Assembly (NCBI RefSeq): GCF_025821665.1
Contig: NZ_JACKSJ010000016.1
Coordinates: 1-64,000, forward strand
Reading direction: 5' to 3'
Origin: [Mycobacterium] manitobense
GTDB lineage: Bacteria; Actinomycetota; Actinomycetes; Mycobacteriales; Mycobacteriaceae
Length of the DNA: 64,000 nucleotides
Shown here: in pieces, positions 16,372 to 25,335 of the stretch
How positions within the stretch are numbered: the first letter of the stretch is position 1
How the letters are laid out: each line of letters starts with the position of its first letter
The notes under the pieces: model-generated
Database searches by the model: none
Seen by the model: the letters and a program-made list of their open reading frames with translations, nothing else
What the model was told of the DNA's origin: nothing
Made by a program: the position numbers and the translations under genes

Positions 16372-17138
16372 CCCCCATGTCCGTACTCGACGCATTCCGC
16401 CTGGACGACAAGGTCGTCATCGTCACCGGTGCCTCGTCCGGCCTCGGGGTGTCGTTCGCCCGGGCGTGCGCCGAGGCAGGCGCCGACGTGGTGCTCGCCG
16501 CCCGCCGGGTCGAGAAGCTGGCCGACACCGCCGAACTGGTGCGCGGCACGGGCCGCCGGGCACTCACCGTCGCCACCGACGTGGTCGACCCCGAACAGTG
16601 CCAGGCGATGGTCGACGCCGCGATGACCGAGTTCGGCCGCGTCGACGTACTGGTGAACAACGCCGGTGTCGGCACCGCGGTGCCCGCCACCCGCGAGACG
16701 CCCGACGAGTTCCGCGCGGTGGTGGACATCAACCTCAACGGCTCCTACTGGGCGGCGCAGGCCTGTGGACGGGTGATGCTGCCGGGCAGTTCGGTGATCA
16801 ACATCTCGAGCATCCTGGGCATCACCACCGCGGCACTGCCGCAGGCGGCCTACAGCGCGAGCAAGGCCGCGATCTCCGGGCTCACCCGGGACCTGGCTCA
16901 GCAGTGGGGCCTTCGCAAGGGCATCCGCGTCAACGCGATCGCGCCCGGCTTCTTCAAGTCCGAGATGACCGACCAGTACAAGCCCGGCTACCTCGAGAGC
17001 GTCATCGAGCGGGCCGCCCTCGGGCGCGTCGGCGACCCGGCGGAACTCGCCGCGACGCTGGTGTGGCTCGCCTCGCCCGCCGGCGGGTACGTGACCGGTC
17101 AGACGATCGTCGTCGACGGCGGCGTCACCATCACCTGA
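16368..17138 (+). CDS. SDR family oxidoreductase (glucose/3-oxoacyl reductase type)
   Basis: A 256-residue classical SDR with TGASSGLG at about 20, NNAG at about 96, the catalytic Ser in NISSILG, and YSASK at about 160. The C-terminus VTGQTIVVDGG is the FabG-like end. Start codon and MFS stop overlap as ATGA, so translation is coupled to the exporter. A second ATG at 16377 is equally possible. The coupling suggests that the exported compound, or its precursor, is a carbonyl or hydroxyl substrate of this enzyme. Confidence 0.88.
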   Translation: MTPMSVLDAFRLDDKVVIVTGASSGLGVSFARACAEAGADVVLAARRVEKLADTAELVRGTGRRALTVATDVVDPEQCQAMVDAAMTEFGRVDVLVNNAGVGTAVPATRETPDEFRAVVDINLNGSYWAAQACGRVMLPGSSVINISSILGITTAALPQAAYSASKAAISGLTRDLAQQWGLRKGIRVNAIAPGFFKSEMTDQYKPGYLESVIERAALGRVGDPAELAATLVWLASPAGGYVTGQTIVVDGGVTIT

Positions 17139-17207
17139 TCTTCACCCCGGTAGCCATTCTTTATGCGTTTCCTATGAGCTGCTGGGTTATTCTCTCGCAC
17201 CTCCATA

Positions 17208-17237
17208 GATTGGTTTCAGGAGCTTTTCCAACCAATC
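17208..17237 (+). promoter_or_regulatory. Leader hairpin before small secreted protein gene
   Basis: GATTGGTT (17208-17215) and AACCAATC (17230-17237) are perfect 8-bp arms around a 14-nt loop. They end 4 nt before the CGGAGGA ribosome-binding site of the gene at 17256. It could be an operator or an mRNA hairpin that affects ribosome access. Confidence 0.4.
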
Positions 17238-17255
17238 AGTCGGAGGAACAGAGAA

Positions 17256-17549
17256 ATGAACAAATTCGCCGTCGCCACGATCACCGCGGGCGCCATGGCC
17301 TCGATGACGCTGGCGCTCACCGCGACCGCCACCGCCGCTCCGACCGGGTGGTCGGACGCCGAGCAGACCGTGGAAACGTTGCAGAGCAGCGGGTATCGCG
17401 TCCAGGTCAACCGCAGTGGTACCGCTCCGCTGTCCGAGTGCACGGTCGACTCCGTGCGCAGGGGACCGGCCGCCATCGGCCCCAACGTCGGGCCTCCGTC
17501 GGACACCCGGAACATGGCGGTGACGGTGGTGGTGAACGCGAGCTGCTGA
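17256..17549 (+). CDS. Small secreted mycobacterial protein
   Basis: A 97-residue precursor. A Sec signal peptide spans residues 1-28 (NKFAVATITAGAMASMTLALTATATAA, cleavage after TAAA/TAA-P). The mature domain is about 69 residues with two cysteines, SECTVDS in the middle and NASC at the very C-terminus, probably forming one disulfide. The ATG has a strong CGGAGGA site 8 nt upstream. A monocistronic unit is clear, because an intrinsic terminator follows immediately. It resembles the many short exported proteins of mycobacteria. No function is assignable. Confidence 0.8.
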   Translation: MNKFAVATITAGAMASMTLALTATATAAPTGWSDAEQTVETLQSSGYRVQVNRSGTAPLSECTVDSVRRGPAAIGPNVGPPSDTRNMAVTVVVNASC

Positions 17550-17568
17550 ATTCGCCGGCGCACCGATG

Positions 17569-17617
17569 CGAATTCATGGCACGGACTCCCGTGCCATGAA
17601 TTCGTATTTCTTTTTCT
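17569..17617 (+). terminator. Strong intrinsic terminator
   Basis: A perfect 15-bp stem (GAATTCATGGCACGG at 17570-17584 pairing with 17589-17603) closes a 4-nt ACTC loop. An extra C-G pair sits at the base, followed by TATTTCTTTTTC. It terminates the small secreted protein gene 20 bp downstream of its stop. U-tract terminators this clean are uncommon in mycobacteria. Confidence 0.9.
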
Positions 17618-19124
17618 ATACGGGCTTCAATTCCTGCGCCGGTACCAGCACCGGCAATCGAATGCGAAATGTGGTCGTGCCGCCGCCGGACTCCGCCGTG
17701 ATCGAGCCGTCGTGGGCTTCGATGATCGACGCGGTGATGGACAGGCCGAGGCCGAAGCTGCCGGCCTCCCGGGAGCGCGACTTGTCCGCCCGGACGAACC
17801 GCTCGAACAGGTGCGGCAGCAGATCGGCCGGGATGCCCGGCCCGTCGTCGGAGACGGTGAGCGCGACGTGCCCGGACCCGTCACCGTCCCCGCCGACCGC
17901 GAGGCCGGTGGTGACCGTGGTGCCGGCAGGGGTGTGCACCCGCGCATTGGCAAGCAGGTTGGCCACCGACTGGTGCAGTCGCGCGCGGTCTCCGCGCACG
18001 ACGACGGGACCCTCGACGTCGGTCACCCAGCGGTGCGTCGGCGCGGACACCGCGGCGTCGTTGACGGCGTCGACCACCACGTCGGCGAGGTCGACGTCGG
18101 TGCGGTCGAGGTCGTGTCCCTCGTCGAGGCGGGCCAGCAGCAGCAGGTCGGCCACGAGTGCGTTCATCCGCAGCGCCTCGGCCTCGATGCGGGCCAGCGA
18201 GTACTCCGTCGTCTCGGGCAGCACCGCACTGTCCTGCCGGGTGAGCTCGGCATAGCCCTGGATCGCCGCCAGTGGGGTGCGCAGTTCGTGGCTGGCGTCG
18301 GTGATGAACTGCCGCATCCGGCGGTCCGAGGCGGCCACGTCGCCGAGCGCGCGTTCGACGTGGTCGAGCAGCCGGTTCAAGGTGTCGCCGACGAGGCCGA
18401 CCTCCGTGCGCGGGTCGGTGTCACCGGCAGGCACCCGCGGGGTGATCGCATAGTTGTCCCGGTCGAGGGGAAGCAGGGCCACCTCGGCGGCGGTCGCCGC
18501 GACACGGCGCAGCGGGCGCAGGGCGAAGCGGACGATGGCGACCGTGCTGCCCGCCGTGACCAGCAGGGCGAGCACGGTGAGGACGGTGACGATCGCCGTC
18601 TCGCGGATCATCGCCTCCCACGCCGGGGTGCGTGACACGCCGGTCACCAGGATCTCGCCGCCGTCACCGGGACGGCTGGCCACCCGGTACCAGCCGAGGC
18701 CCGGCAGTTCGACGCTGCGCGGCTCGGCGCCATCGGGCGCCGTGTCGGCAACGGCCTCCACGGCGTCGGTGGGAACCGGACGCGCCTCGCCGTCGACGAA
18801 GTACGCCGAGTCGACGACCTCGCCGCCGCGGATCAGCGCGATGACGTTCCCGGGAGCCTGGCCGACGAAGTTCGCCAGCGGCTTCGTGGTGCCCGGCGGC
18901 GGCAGCTCACCCGTCGTCGGCAGCGGCGTGCTGCGGTACTTGGTCACGCCGTTGCTGAAATTGTCGGCGGCGCCGGACAACTGGCCGTCGATGATCCCGA
19001 GCACCGAGGCCCGCAGCGTCAGCACCGACATCGTCCCGATCGTCGCCACGGCGATCATCACCACGAGTGAGACGCCGACGACGAGTTGCCGCAGCAGGGT
19101 CCAGCTCCGCCAGATACGTCTCAT
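17616..19124 (-). CDS. Sensor histidine kinase of a two-component system
   Basis: A 502-residue membrane kinase. Order: TM1 about 12-36, extracytoplasmic sensor about 37-172, TM2 about 175-200, HAMP about 200-260, HisKA with phospho-acceptor His279 in DASHELRTPL, then HATPase with N box SVANLLANARVH, G1 DDGPGIP and G2 GLGLSI. The architecture and paired regulator resemble mycobacterial TcrY/TrcS. The ATG at 19124 overlaps the regulator stop (ATGA). The C-terminus ends next to the intrinsic terminator of the convergent gene. The signal is unknown. Confidence 0.9.
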   Translation of the reverse strand: MRRIWRSWTLLRQLVVGVSLVVMIAVATIGTMSVLTLRASVLGIIDGQLSGAADNFSNGVTKYRSTPLPTTGELPPPGTTKPLANFVGQAPGNVIALIRGGEVVDSAYFVDGEARPVPTDAVEAVADTAPDGAEPRSVELPGLGWYRVASRPGDGGEILVTGVSRTPAWEAMIRETAIVTVLTVLALLVTAGSTVAIVRFALRPLRRVAATAAEVALLPLDRDNYAITPRVPAGDTDPRTEVGLVGDTLNRLLDHVERALGDVAASDRRMRQFITDASHELRTPLAAIQGYAELTRQDSAVLPETTEYSLARIEAEALRMNALVADLLLLARLDEGHDLDRTDVDLADVVVDAVNDAAVSAPTHRWVTDVEGPVVVRGDRARLHQSVANLLANARVHTPAGTTVTTGLAVGGDGDGSGHVALTVSDDGPGIPADLLPHLFERFVRADKSRSREAGSFGLGLSITASIIEAHDGSITAESGGGTTTFRIRLPVLVPAQELKPV

Positions 19125-19891
19125 TCCGCGGGCCGCAGCAGATAGCCGACCCCACGCACGGTGTGGATCATCGGGTCCCGGCCGGAGTCGATCTTCTTGC
19201 GCAGGTACGACACGTACAGGTCGACGACGCTCGACTTGCCGCCGAAGTCGTAGTCCCACACCCGGCGGAGGATTTCGTTGCGGGTCAGTGCCTTCCGGGG
19301 ATGCTGCATCAAGTAGCGCAGCAGCTCGAATTCCGTCGACGTCAGTGGGATGGGGTCGCCGGCCCGGTACACCTCCCGGCTGGTGCCGACGAGCTCGAGA
19401 TCGCCGACGGTGAGGTGCTCCTCCGAATCCGGGGTGAGGTAGGCGTTGCGCCGCAACAGTCCCCGCAGCCGGGCGACCAGCTCCTCGAGGCTGAACGGCT
19501 TGGTCATGTAGTCGTCGCCGCCGGCCGTCAGCCCGGTCACCCTGTCGCGCACCGAGTCCCGTGCGGTGAGGAAGAGGATCGGTGTGTAGGTGCCCGACGA
19601 CCGGATCTGCTGCAGCACCCCGAAGCCGTCGGTGTCCGGCAGCATGATGTCGAGAACCAGGATGTCCGGACTGTGCTCGCGGTACTTGGCCACCGCCTCG
19701 CCGGCGTCGTGGGCGACCTCGATGGCCCAGCCCTCGTACTGCAGCGCCATTCGCACCAGATTCGTCAGCGCACGCTCGTCGTCGACCAGCAGGACGCGGA
19801 TGGGTGACCCGTCGGGCCGGCACATCTTCGGCAGCTGGCCGAGGACGGGCCGGCGTGGACCTGTCCCACTGTCGGTCGGCACAGACGTCAT
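19121..19891 (-). CDS. OmpR/PhoB-type response regulator
   Basis: A 256-residue protein. After a 30-residue N-terminal extension comes a receiver domain (VLLVDDERAL, phospho-Asp in LVLDIMLPDTDG, conserved Lys in MTKPF). A winged-helix DNA-binding domain follows, with LTSTEFELLRYLM and VVDLYVSYLRKKID, ending HTVRGVGYLL. It is the partner of the kinase encoded immediately downstream with overlapping codons. Sequence flavour is that of TcrX/TrcR. The target genes cannot be read from the window. Confidence 0.92.
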   Translation of the reverse strand: MTSVPTDSGTGPRRPVLGQLPKMCRPDGSPIRVLLVDDERALTNLVRMALQYEGWAIEVAHDAGEAVAKYREHSPDILVLDIMLPDTDGFGVLQQIRSSGTYTPILFLTARDSVRDRVTGLTAGGDDYMTKPFSLEELVARLRGLLRRNAYLTPDSEEHLTVGDLELVGTSREVYRAGDPIPLTSTEFELLRYLMQHPRKALTRNEILRRVWDYDFGGKSSVVDLYVSYLRKKIDSGRDPMIHTVRGVGYLLRPAE

Positions 19892-19983
19892 CCGACCATT
19901 CTCGCGAGCGCCGCGTGGCCGGTCACGCGTCTCATAGAGATTTCACATGTGCGCCGTGGCGCCGGCGCGGGTATGCGGTCGCC

Positions 19984-20379
19984 GTGGCAGACCAGTCCTT
20001 CGCCTTCCGTTTCGACCCGCGCTACCGGATCGCGGCACTGCCGTTCGGCATCTGGCCTTCGCGATGCGGCGTCGACGTCGGGGCCGACCGCCTCACCGCC
20101 AGGTTCGGGCCGTGGCGGCTGGAGACGGCTCTCGAGAACGTCGCCGAGGTCACCATCACCGGGCCCTACCAGTTCATCAAGACGGCGGGCGCCGCACACC
20201 TCTCGATCGCCGACCGGGGCCTCACCTTCGCCACCAACGGCGACCGCGGTGTGTGCCTGCAATTCCAGACGCCGGTCCCGGGCATCGAACCCACCGGACG
20301 CCTCAGGCATCCCAGCCTCACCGTCACCGTGGCGGACTGCGACGCGCTCGCCGCCGCGCTGCGCGAACACCTGGCCTGA
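19984..20379 (+). CDS. Conserved mycobacterial hypothetical protein
   Basis: A 131-residue soluble protein with no signal peptide or membrane helix. It begins ADQSFAFRFDPRYRIAALPFGI, has the central RFGPWRLETALENVAEVTITGPYQFIKTAGAAHLS and ends ADCDALAAALREHL. The alternating hydrophobic pattern suggests a beta-rich fold. I have the impression of close mycobacterial orthologues of the same size but cannot name a family. The GTG at 19984 was chosen because upstream codons are Arg-rich. It is divergent from the two-component genes. Confidence 0.7.
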   Translation: MADQSFAFRFDPRYRIAALPFGIWPSRCGVDVGADRLTARFGPWRLETALENVAEVTITGPYQFIKTAGAAHLSIADRGLTFATNGDRGVCLQFQTPVPGIEPTGRLRHPSLTVTVADCDALAAALREHLA

Positions 20380-20529
20380 CAGTCAGCGACGGCCCGGAGA
20401 CCCTTACCCGGCGGACAGTAAACCCTTCCCCGGTGGCGCCGGATTCTGGCTCGGTGGCGATTACGCGGTCAGGACGCCATCGCGACGATGGATGTCGTCC
20501 TGCTGTACACCGCACGAGCACAAGGAAGC

Positions 20530-21507
20530 ATGATGTTCGCGACAACACCCACCGGCCCCTTCCACGACGAAACCGTGCGGATGCCCACGGCCGACCTTCC
20601 GGTGAAGCCGCTCGCGACCCACGTTCCGTCCCCCGACGTGCCTTTCAAAGCGCTGCCGAAGGCCGTCAGCGGCTTCGACGGCAAGACCGTGCGCCTGCGG
20701 CCGGTCGAGATCATCGGCACCGTCTCGGACACCGTCCGCCAGCGCTACATCAATCTGGCCACCAAGCCGAGCCCGCCCACCAAGTGGGCCATCGCCCGGG
20801 TTTTCTTCGTGCTGTTGCTGGCATCCATGCCGATCCTGGCGATCCCGGTGGAAGTGTTCGGGCTGGTCCACCAGAGCACGACGTCGATCGTCATCATCGC
20901 GCTGCTGGCAGTGCTCGGCGCGATCATCGCGTTCGCACCGCACCGGATCGACATGGTGGTCGGGCGCGGCCTGATCGCCGGCATGGTCGCCTGCATCGTC
21001 TACGACGCCGCGCGGTTGTTCGCGGTGCACGTCCTGAACCTGATGGGTGACTTCATCCCCGTGATGGGTTCGTTCGTCACCGGAGAGCCGGAGACCAACG
21101 GCAGTGCCGCGGTCGGGTACGTGTGGCGCTACATCGGCGACGGCGGCGGCATGGGTGTCGCGTTCTTCATCGCGGCGTTCGCGCTGGGGATCGATCGGTG
21201 GAAGAGCGTCTACGCGGTGCTGGCCTTCGTGGCGATGTCGGTGTTCCCGCTGTGGAGCGGACTGATCGGCACCGTCGTGCTGGCCCCGCGCGGCGAGGAG
21301 ATGATGTTCGACCTGAATCCCGCCACGTTCACCATCACCTTGGTCGGGCACCTGATCTTCGGCCTGGTGCTGGGACTGGCCTTCCTGAAGGCGCCCCGGG
21401 GAGCCGTCCACAGCGAATGGCCGTGGCCGCCGATCCTGGAGTCGGCGAAGGTGAAGCGGATGATCCCGCAGGCGTGGAGAGCCACCCACCGCGCGCCGCG
21501 CGCGTGA
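20530..21507 (+). CDS. Six-helix integral membrane protein, unknown family
   Basis: A 325-residue protein. The first 95 residues are soluble and Pro/Thr rich. Six hydrophobic segments follow, for example WAIARVFFVLLLASMPILAI, TSIVIIALLAVLGAIIAFA and FTITLVGHLIFGLVLGLAFL. The cytoplasmic tail is basic (KRMIPQAWRATHRAPRA). The ATG at 20530 has AAGGAAG directly upstream and is preferred to an ATG at 20488. I recognise no named domain. It sits upstream of the FHA protein on the same strand. Confidence 0.65.
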   Translation: MMFATTPTGPFHDETVRMPTADLPVKPLATHVPSPDVPFKALPKAVSGFDGKTVRLRPVEIIGTVSDTVRQRYINLATKPSPPTKWAIARVFFVLLLASMPILAIPVEVFGLVHQSTTSIVIIALLAVLGAIIAFAPHRIDMVVGRGLIAGMVACIVYDAARLFAVHVLNLMGDFIPVMGSFVTGEPETNGSAAVGYVWRYIGDGGGMGVAFFIAAFALGIDRWKSVYAVLAFVAMSVFPLWSGLIGTVVLAPRGEEMMFDLNPATFTITLVGHLIFGLVLGLAFLKAPRGAVHSEWPWPPILESAKVKRMIPQAWRATHRAPRA

Positions 21508-21633
21508 TCTGAGGTGGGCGAGCCGCGGGTCGTCGGGGGCAACTCCGACGGCCCGCGGTGGCGCGTCCGCCGTGTTTGCGCGCAAGGACCGGGTCCGTGG
21601 GCGAAGATTGCTGCAGAGGAGGTCCCCATCGTC

Positions 21634-22242
21634 ATGTCGTCGCACCTGGAAGTCCTCCGGCCCTCGGGGCGGGAGCTCGTCCCGCTGACCGGCCAGCGGG
21701 TGACCCTCGGCAAGTCGTCGACCAACGTGGTGGCGCTCGAGTACGACGAGACCGTGTCGCGCCTGCACGCCGTCCTGGAGAACCTCGGGTTCGCGTGGTC
21801 GATCCGCGACCTCGGCAGCCGCAACGGGACCCACCTCAACGGGGAGAAGATCACCGCCGAACGCGTCCTGCGGTCGGGCGACGAGGTGCGGATCGGGAAG
21901 TCGAAGTTGATCTTCTGGGAGGTCAGGGACTCCGGCGGCGCCCTCGACGAGGAGACCGTCACGGCCCAGCCCGCCGAGGTTCCGCCGCGGCTGACCCCGC
22001 GTGAGGTCGACGTGCTCGTCGTGTTGTGCCGCCCGCTGGTGTCCGACGACCCGTTCCCGGAACCGGCGTCCGTGCGGAAGATGGCCGGTGAACTGTTCGT
22101 CTCCGAGGCGGCCGTCAAACAACACCTGCAGAATCTCTACGACAAGTTCGCCGTCCCCGCCGAGGGTGACCGGCGGGTGCGGCTGGCCAACGAGGCGCTG
22201 CGGCGCGGCGCCGTCACGCTCGCGCAGTTGCGCGCTACGTGA
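21634..22242 (+). CDS. FHA-domain protein with C-terminal LuxR-like helix-turn-helix
   Basis: A 202-residue protein. Residues about 20-100 are an FHA domain, with LGKSSTNVVALEYDETVSRLHA and DLGSRNGTHLNGEK, the phosphothreonine-binding loops. Residues about 120-200 begin LTPREVDVLVVLCRP and include SEAAVKQHLQNLYDKF, a response-regulator-like HTH. The ATG at 21634 is preceded by GAGGAGG at a somewhat long spacing. The stop overlaps by 8 bp the convergent Ser/Thr kinase gene, making this a likely phosphorylation-dependent partner that links kinase signalling to transcription. Confidence 0.82.
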   Translation: MSSHLEVLRPSGRELVPLTGQRVTLGKSSTNVVALEYDETVSRLHAVLENLGFAWSIRDLGSRNGTHLNGEKITAERVLRSGDEVRIGKSKLIFWEVRDSGGALDEETVTAQPAEVPPRLTPREVDVLVVLCRPLVSDDPFPEPASVRKMAGELFVSEAAVKQHLQNLYDKFAVPAEGDRRVRLANEALRRGAVTLAQLRAT

Positions 22243-25228
22243 AGTCGAGCGCCTCGATCGTCGCCACCGGGCCTTCGTGCGTCGGCCGGTCGGCGCCGCC
22301 GATGCAGTACAGGGTGGAGCCGACGGCGGCCACCACCTGACCGTGCACAGGGGTGTTGATCGGCGCGACGGTGGACCACTTGCCGGTGTCGATGTCGTAG
22401 ATCTCGACGGTGGCCAGCACGCGCGTCGGTTCCTCGCCACCGACGGCCACGATCCGGCCGTCGACCAGCGCGGCACCGTAGCTGCCGCGCGCAGTCGGCA
22501 TGTCCGCCAACCGCTCCCAGGTCCCGGACTCCGGGTCGAATCGTTCGACTGCCGAGGAGTTCTCGTCGGCAGTCAGCGCCCGCCCGCCCACCGTGTACAC
22601 GTAGGTACCGTCCGACACCGCCGCCATGTGTTCTCGCGGGGTGGGCAGGTCGGCGGCCGTGGTCCAGGACTCCCCGTCGAAGACCTCGGTCGCCGCGACG
22701 AGCTTCTTGTCGTTCTGTCCGCCGACGACGACGAGCTTGTCGTCGACGACGGCCGCTGACGGCGCCGCGCGGGCGAACCCGAGGCTGGGCAGTTCCACCC
22801 ACGCGCCGTCGCGCAGCGCGAAAACCTTGTTCGACGCCTCGGCGACGGTGTCGGTGGCGCCACCGATCACGATCATCTCGCCCCGGAAGTTCGCCGCCGT
22901 CGCGTGGTGCAGGGGTATCGGCAACGGCGGATGCTTCTGCCATGCGCCGGTCTTCGGGTCGTAGCTCTCGACGGTGTCGAGGGACTGCGAATGCCCCAGC
23001 ATGCCGCCGGCGATCCATATCTCGTCGTCGAGCACGGTCGACGCCATCATCAACCGCGGGGTCTGCGCGTCGGGCAGCGACCGCCACTGCGCAGCGGGCT
23101 GGGGCCTGCGCGGCGCCAGCTCCAGCGCCTCGGCCGACGAGACGACCTGATCGTCGCCGGCACCGGTGGACCCGCTGATCGCGTACACGGTCCTGCCCAC
23201 CGCGGCGACCCCCGAACCGTGTCTCGCGGTGCCGAGATCCGGCAGGTCACTCCAGGTCGAGGTGGTGAGGTCAAGCGCGGCAACGCTTCTGAGGACCTGT
23301 CCGCGCGACATGCCGCCGACCGCCAGCAACCGGGCGTCGGTGACGGCGACGCCGAAGTCGCTGCGCGGCCGGGGCAGGTCGGGCATGGCCGACCACCTGT
23401 CCGCGACCGGGTCGTAGGCCTCGACCGCCGCCAGGTCGGCGGTGCCGGTGGTGCCGCCCACCGCGTACATCAGCTTCCCGTCCGACGCCGCACCCAGCAG
23501 CTGCCGGGGCGTGGGCATGGGGGCGACCTGTCTCCATGAGCCGCCGTCGTAGACCTCGGTGGTGTTCAGCAGCCTGCCGCCGGCGTCCACCCCGCCGGTG
23601 ACGACGATGCGGTCACCGACCACCGCGGCCGCCGCTGCGGCCCGCGGTTGCAGCAGCGGCGGAAGCTCCACCCAGCGGCTGTTGACCACCCGCCACACCC
23701 GGTCGGTGGCGATCTTCACGTCGGCGCCCTCGCTGCGCCATCCGCCGAGCACCACCGGCGTCTCCTGCCAAGTCACCGCCGCCGCGTGCTGGACGGGGAC
23801 GGGCAGGTCCTCACCGCCCTTCCAGCTGTCGATGGCCGGGTCGTAACCCTCGTGGCCGCCGCTGACGCGGTTGTCCGCGCCGACGCCGCCGAAGATCCAG
23901 ATGGTGCCGTCGGCCTGGGTGGCCGCGACCGCCTCGCGTGCGACCCGCGCATCGGCGACCGCCTCCCATACGGGCTGCGGTTCGGCGGTCGGCCGGCTCG
24001 GCGCGGCTGCCGTCGTCTCGGCGGTGTCCCGCGACGAGGTGACCATGACGATGCCGCTGACCACCAGGAGCAGCACCGCCACGACGGCCGCCCCGGCGAT
24101 CAGCAGCCTCTTGCGGTCGCGCTTGGCCGGCTGGCCCGGATCGGACTCCATCACCCGCGGGGGTTCGGGGACCTTCGGTGGGATCTGCGCGGCCTGCCAC
24201 GGCAGGCTCGACCCGCTGATCGACGTGGTGTGGGCGAACATGCCGGGGACCGGAGGCGGCAGGCCGCCGTCCGGTGACTGCGCACCGGACGCGGACGGAT
24301 CGCCGGTGTGCTCCGGCAGCGGCAGCGCCTGCGTGCCGTCCTCCTGGTCCGGCGCGGAACCGGCATCGCTGAGCGCCATCGGATCGGCGGTCAACCCGTT
24401 GTGGCCCTGTGCCAGTTGCAGTTCGCGGCCGAACTCCGCCGCGGAGGCCTGGCGGTCGCCCGGCTCACGTGACATCGCCTTCTCGATGGCCGCGCAGACG
24501 TCGGCCGGGATGCCCTGCGGACGTAGATCCGGCACCGGCGTCGAGGTGATGCGCAGGTAGTGCGCGATCAGATCCTCGTCGGCCTTGCGCTCGTGCGGTG
24601 GCGTCCCGGCGATCAGCGCGTAGAGCGTCGCACCGAGGGAGTACACGTCGGCCGCGACCGTGGGCGGGTTGCCGGCGAGCACCTCGGGAGCGGTGTAGGA
24701 CAGGGTGCCGGTGAAATAGCCGGTCACGGTCTTGTAGCCGCCCGTGATGCGGGCGGTGCCGAAGTCGCTGAGCTGCGGTTCGCCGTAGTCGTTGGCGAGC
24801 ACGTTGGCAGGCTTGATGTCTCGGTGCAGTGTCCCGGTGCGGTGCGCGGTCTCCAGCGCCCCGGACAGCTTCACCCCGATGCGCAGCGCCTCCGGCCACG
24901 CGATGCGGCCCTCCCGGCGTATCCGCTCCGCGAGAGAACCCCGTGAGTGGTAGGGCATCACGATGAACGGCCTGCTGCTCTCGGTCACGCCGACCTGCAG
25001 GATGTTGACGATGTTCGGGTGCCCGGACAGCGCTCCCATCGCGTAGCCCTCGCGCAGGAACCGTTCCCGGTCGTCGTCGTCGAGATCGGAGGCGAGCACC
25101 TTGATGGCGACGATGCGGCCGAGGGACTTCTGGTGGCAGCGGTAGACCACCCCGCCGCCGCCCCGGCCCACTTCGATCGCGTCGCCGAAGCCGGCGGCCG
25201 CCAGCTCGGCCGCTATCCCGCCCGCCAT
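22235..25228 (-). CDS. Transmembrane Ser/Thr protein kinase with twelve kelch repeats
   Basis: A 997-residue receptor-like kinase. Residues about 12-270 are the kinase domain: GRGGGGVVY loop, Lys43 in AIKVL, HRDIKPANVL with Asp137, DFG Asp155, APE-like TAPEVL. A Pro-rich juxtamembrane stretch (about 275-370) and a single TM helix (374-397) follow. The extracytoplasmic part (about 415-997) contains twelve strands ending in GG (IWIFGG, VVLGG ... TLYCIGG). They form two related halves of about 287 residues each, that is, two six-bladed kelch propellers. GGAGGG precedes the ATG at 25228. It is convergent with the FHA-HTH gene. Confidence 0.9.
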   Translation of the reverse strand: MAGGIAAELAAAGFGDAIEVGRGGGGVVYRCHQKSLGRIVAIKVLASDLDDDDRERFLREGYAMGALSGHPNIVNILQVGVTESSRPFIVMPYHSRGSLAERIRREGRIAWPEALRIGVKLSGALETAHRTGTLHRDIKPANVLANDYGEPQLSDFGTARITGGYKTVTGYFTGTLSYTAPEVLAGNPPTVAADVYSLGATLYALIAGTPPHERKADEDLIAHYLRITSTPVPDLRPQGIPADVCAAIEKAMSREPGDRQASAAEFGRELQLAQGHNGLTADPMALSDAGSAPDQEDGTQALPLPEHTGDPSASGAQSPDGGLPPPVPGMFAHTTSISGSSLPWQAAQIPPKVPEPPRVMESDPGQPAKRDRKRLLIAGAAVVAVLLLVVSGIVMVTSSRDTAETTAAAPSRPTAEPQPVWEAVADARVAREAVAATQADGTIWIFGGVGADNRVSGGHEGYDPAIDSWKGGEDLPVPVQHAAAVTWQETPVVLGGWRSEGADVKIATDRVWRVVNSRWVELPPLLQPRAAAAAAVVGDRIVVTGGVDAGGRLLNTTEVYDGGSWRQVAPMPTPRQLLGAASDGKLMYAVGGTTGTADLAAVEAYDPVADRWSAMPDLPRPRSDFGVAVTDARLLAVGGMSRGQVLRSVAALDLTTSTWSDLPDLGTARHGSGVAAVGRTVYAISGSTGAGDDQVVSSAEALELAPRRPQPAAQWRSLPDAQTPRLMMASTVLDDEIWIAGGMLGHSQSLDTVESYDPKTGAWQKHPPLPIPLHHATAANFRGEMIVIGGATDTVAEASNKVFALRDGAWVELPSLGFARAAPSAAVVDDKLVVVGGQNDKKLVAATEVFDGESWTTAADLPTPREHMAAVSDGTYVYTVGGRALTADENSSAVERFDPESGTWERLADMPTARGSYGAALVDGRIVAVGGEEPTRVLATVEIYDIDTGKWSTVAPINTPVHGQVVAAVGSTLYCIGGADRPTHEGPVATIEALDFT

Positions 25229-25335
25229 GGTGTCTCGCCCTCCGGTGACATGCCGATTTCCTTCGCTTGAAGGTACCGAGCAAATATTCGGAAAAGATGA
25301 AATTGACGCATCACTCTCCGGCGCCGCCGGTCGCG

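Noticed and set aside
20461..22476. Open frame of about 670 codons on the minus strand
   Set aside because: Antisense to the six-helix membrane protein and FHA gene; His/Asp/Arg-rich with no recognisable domain.
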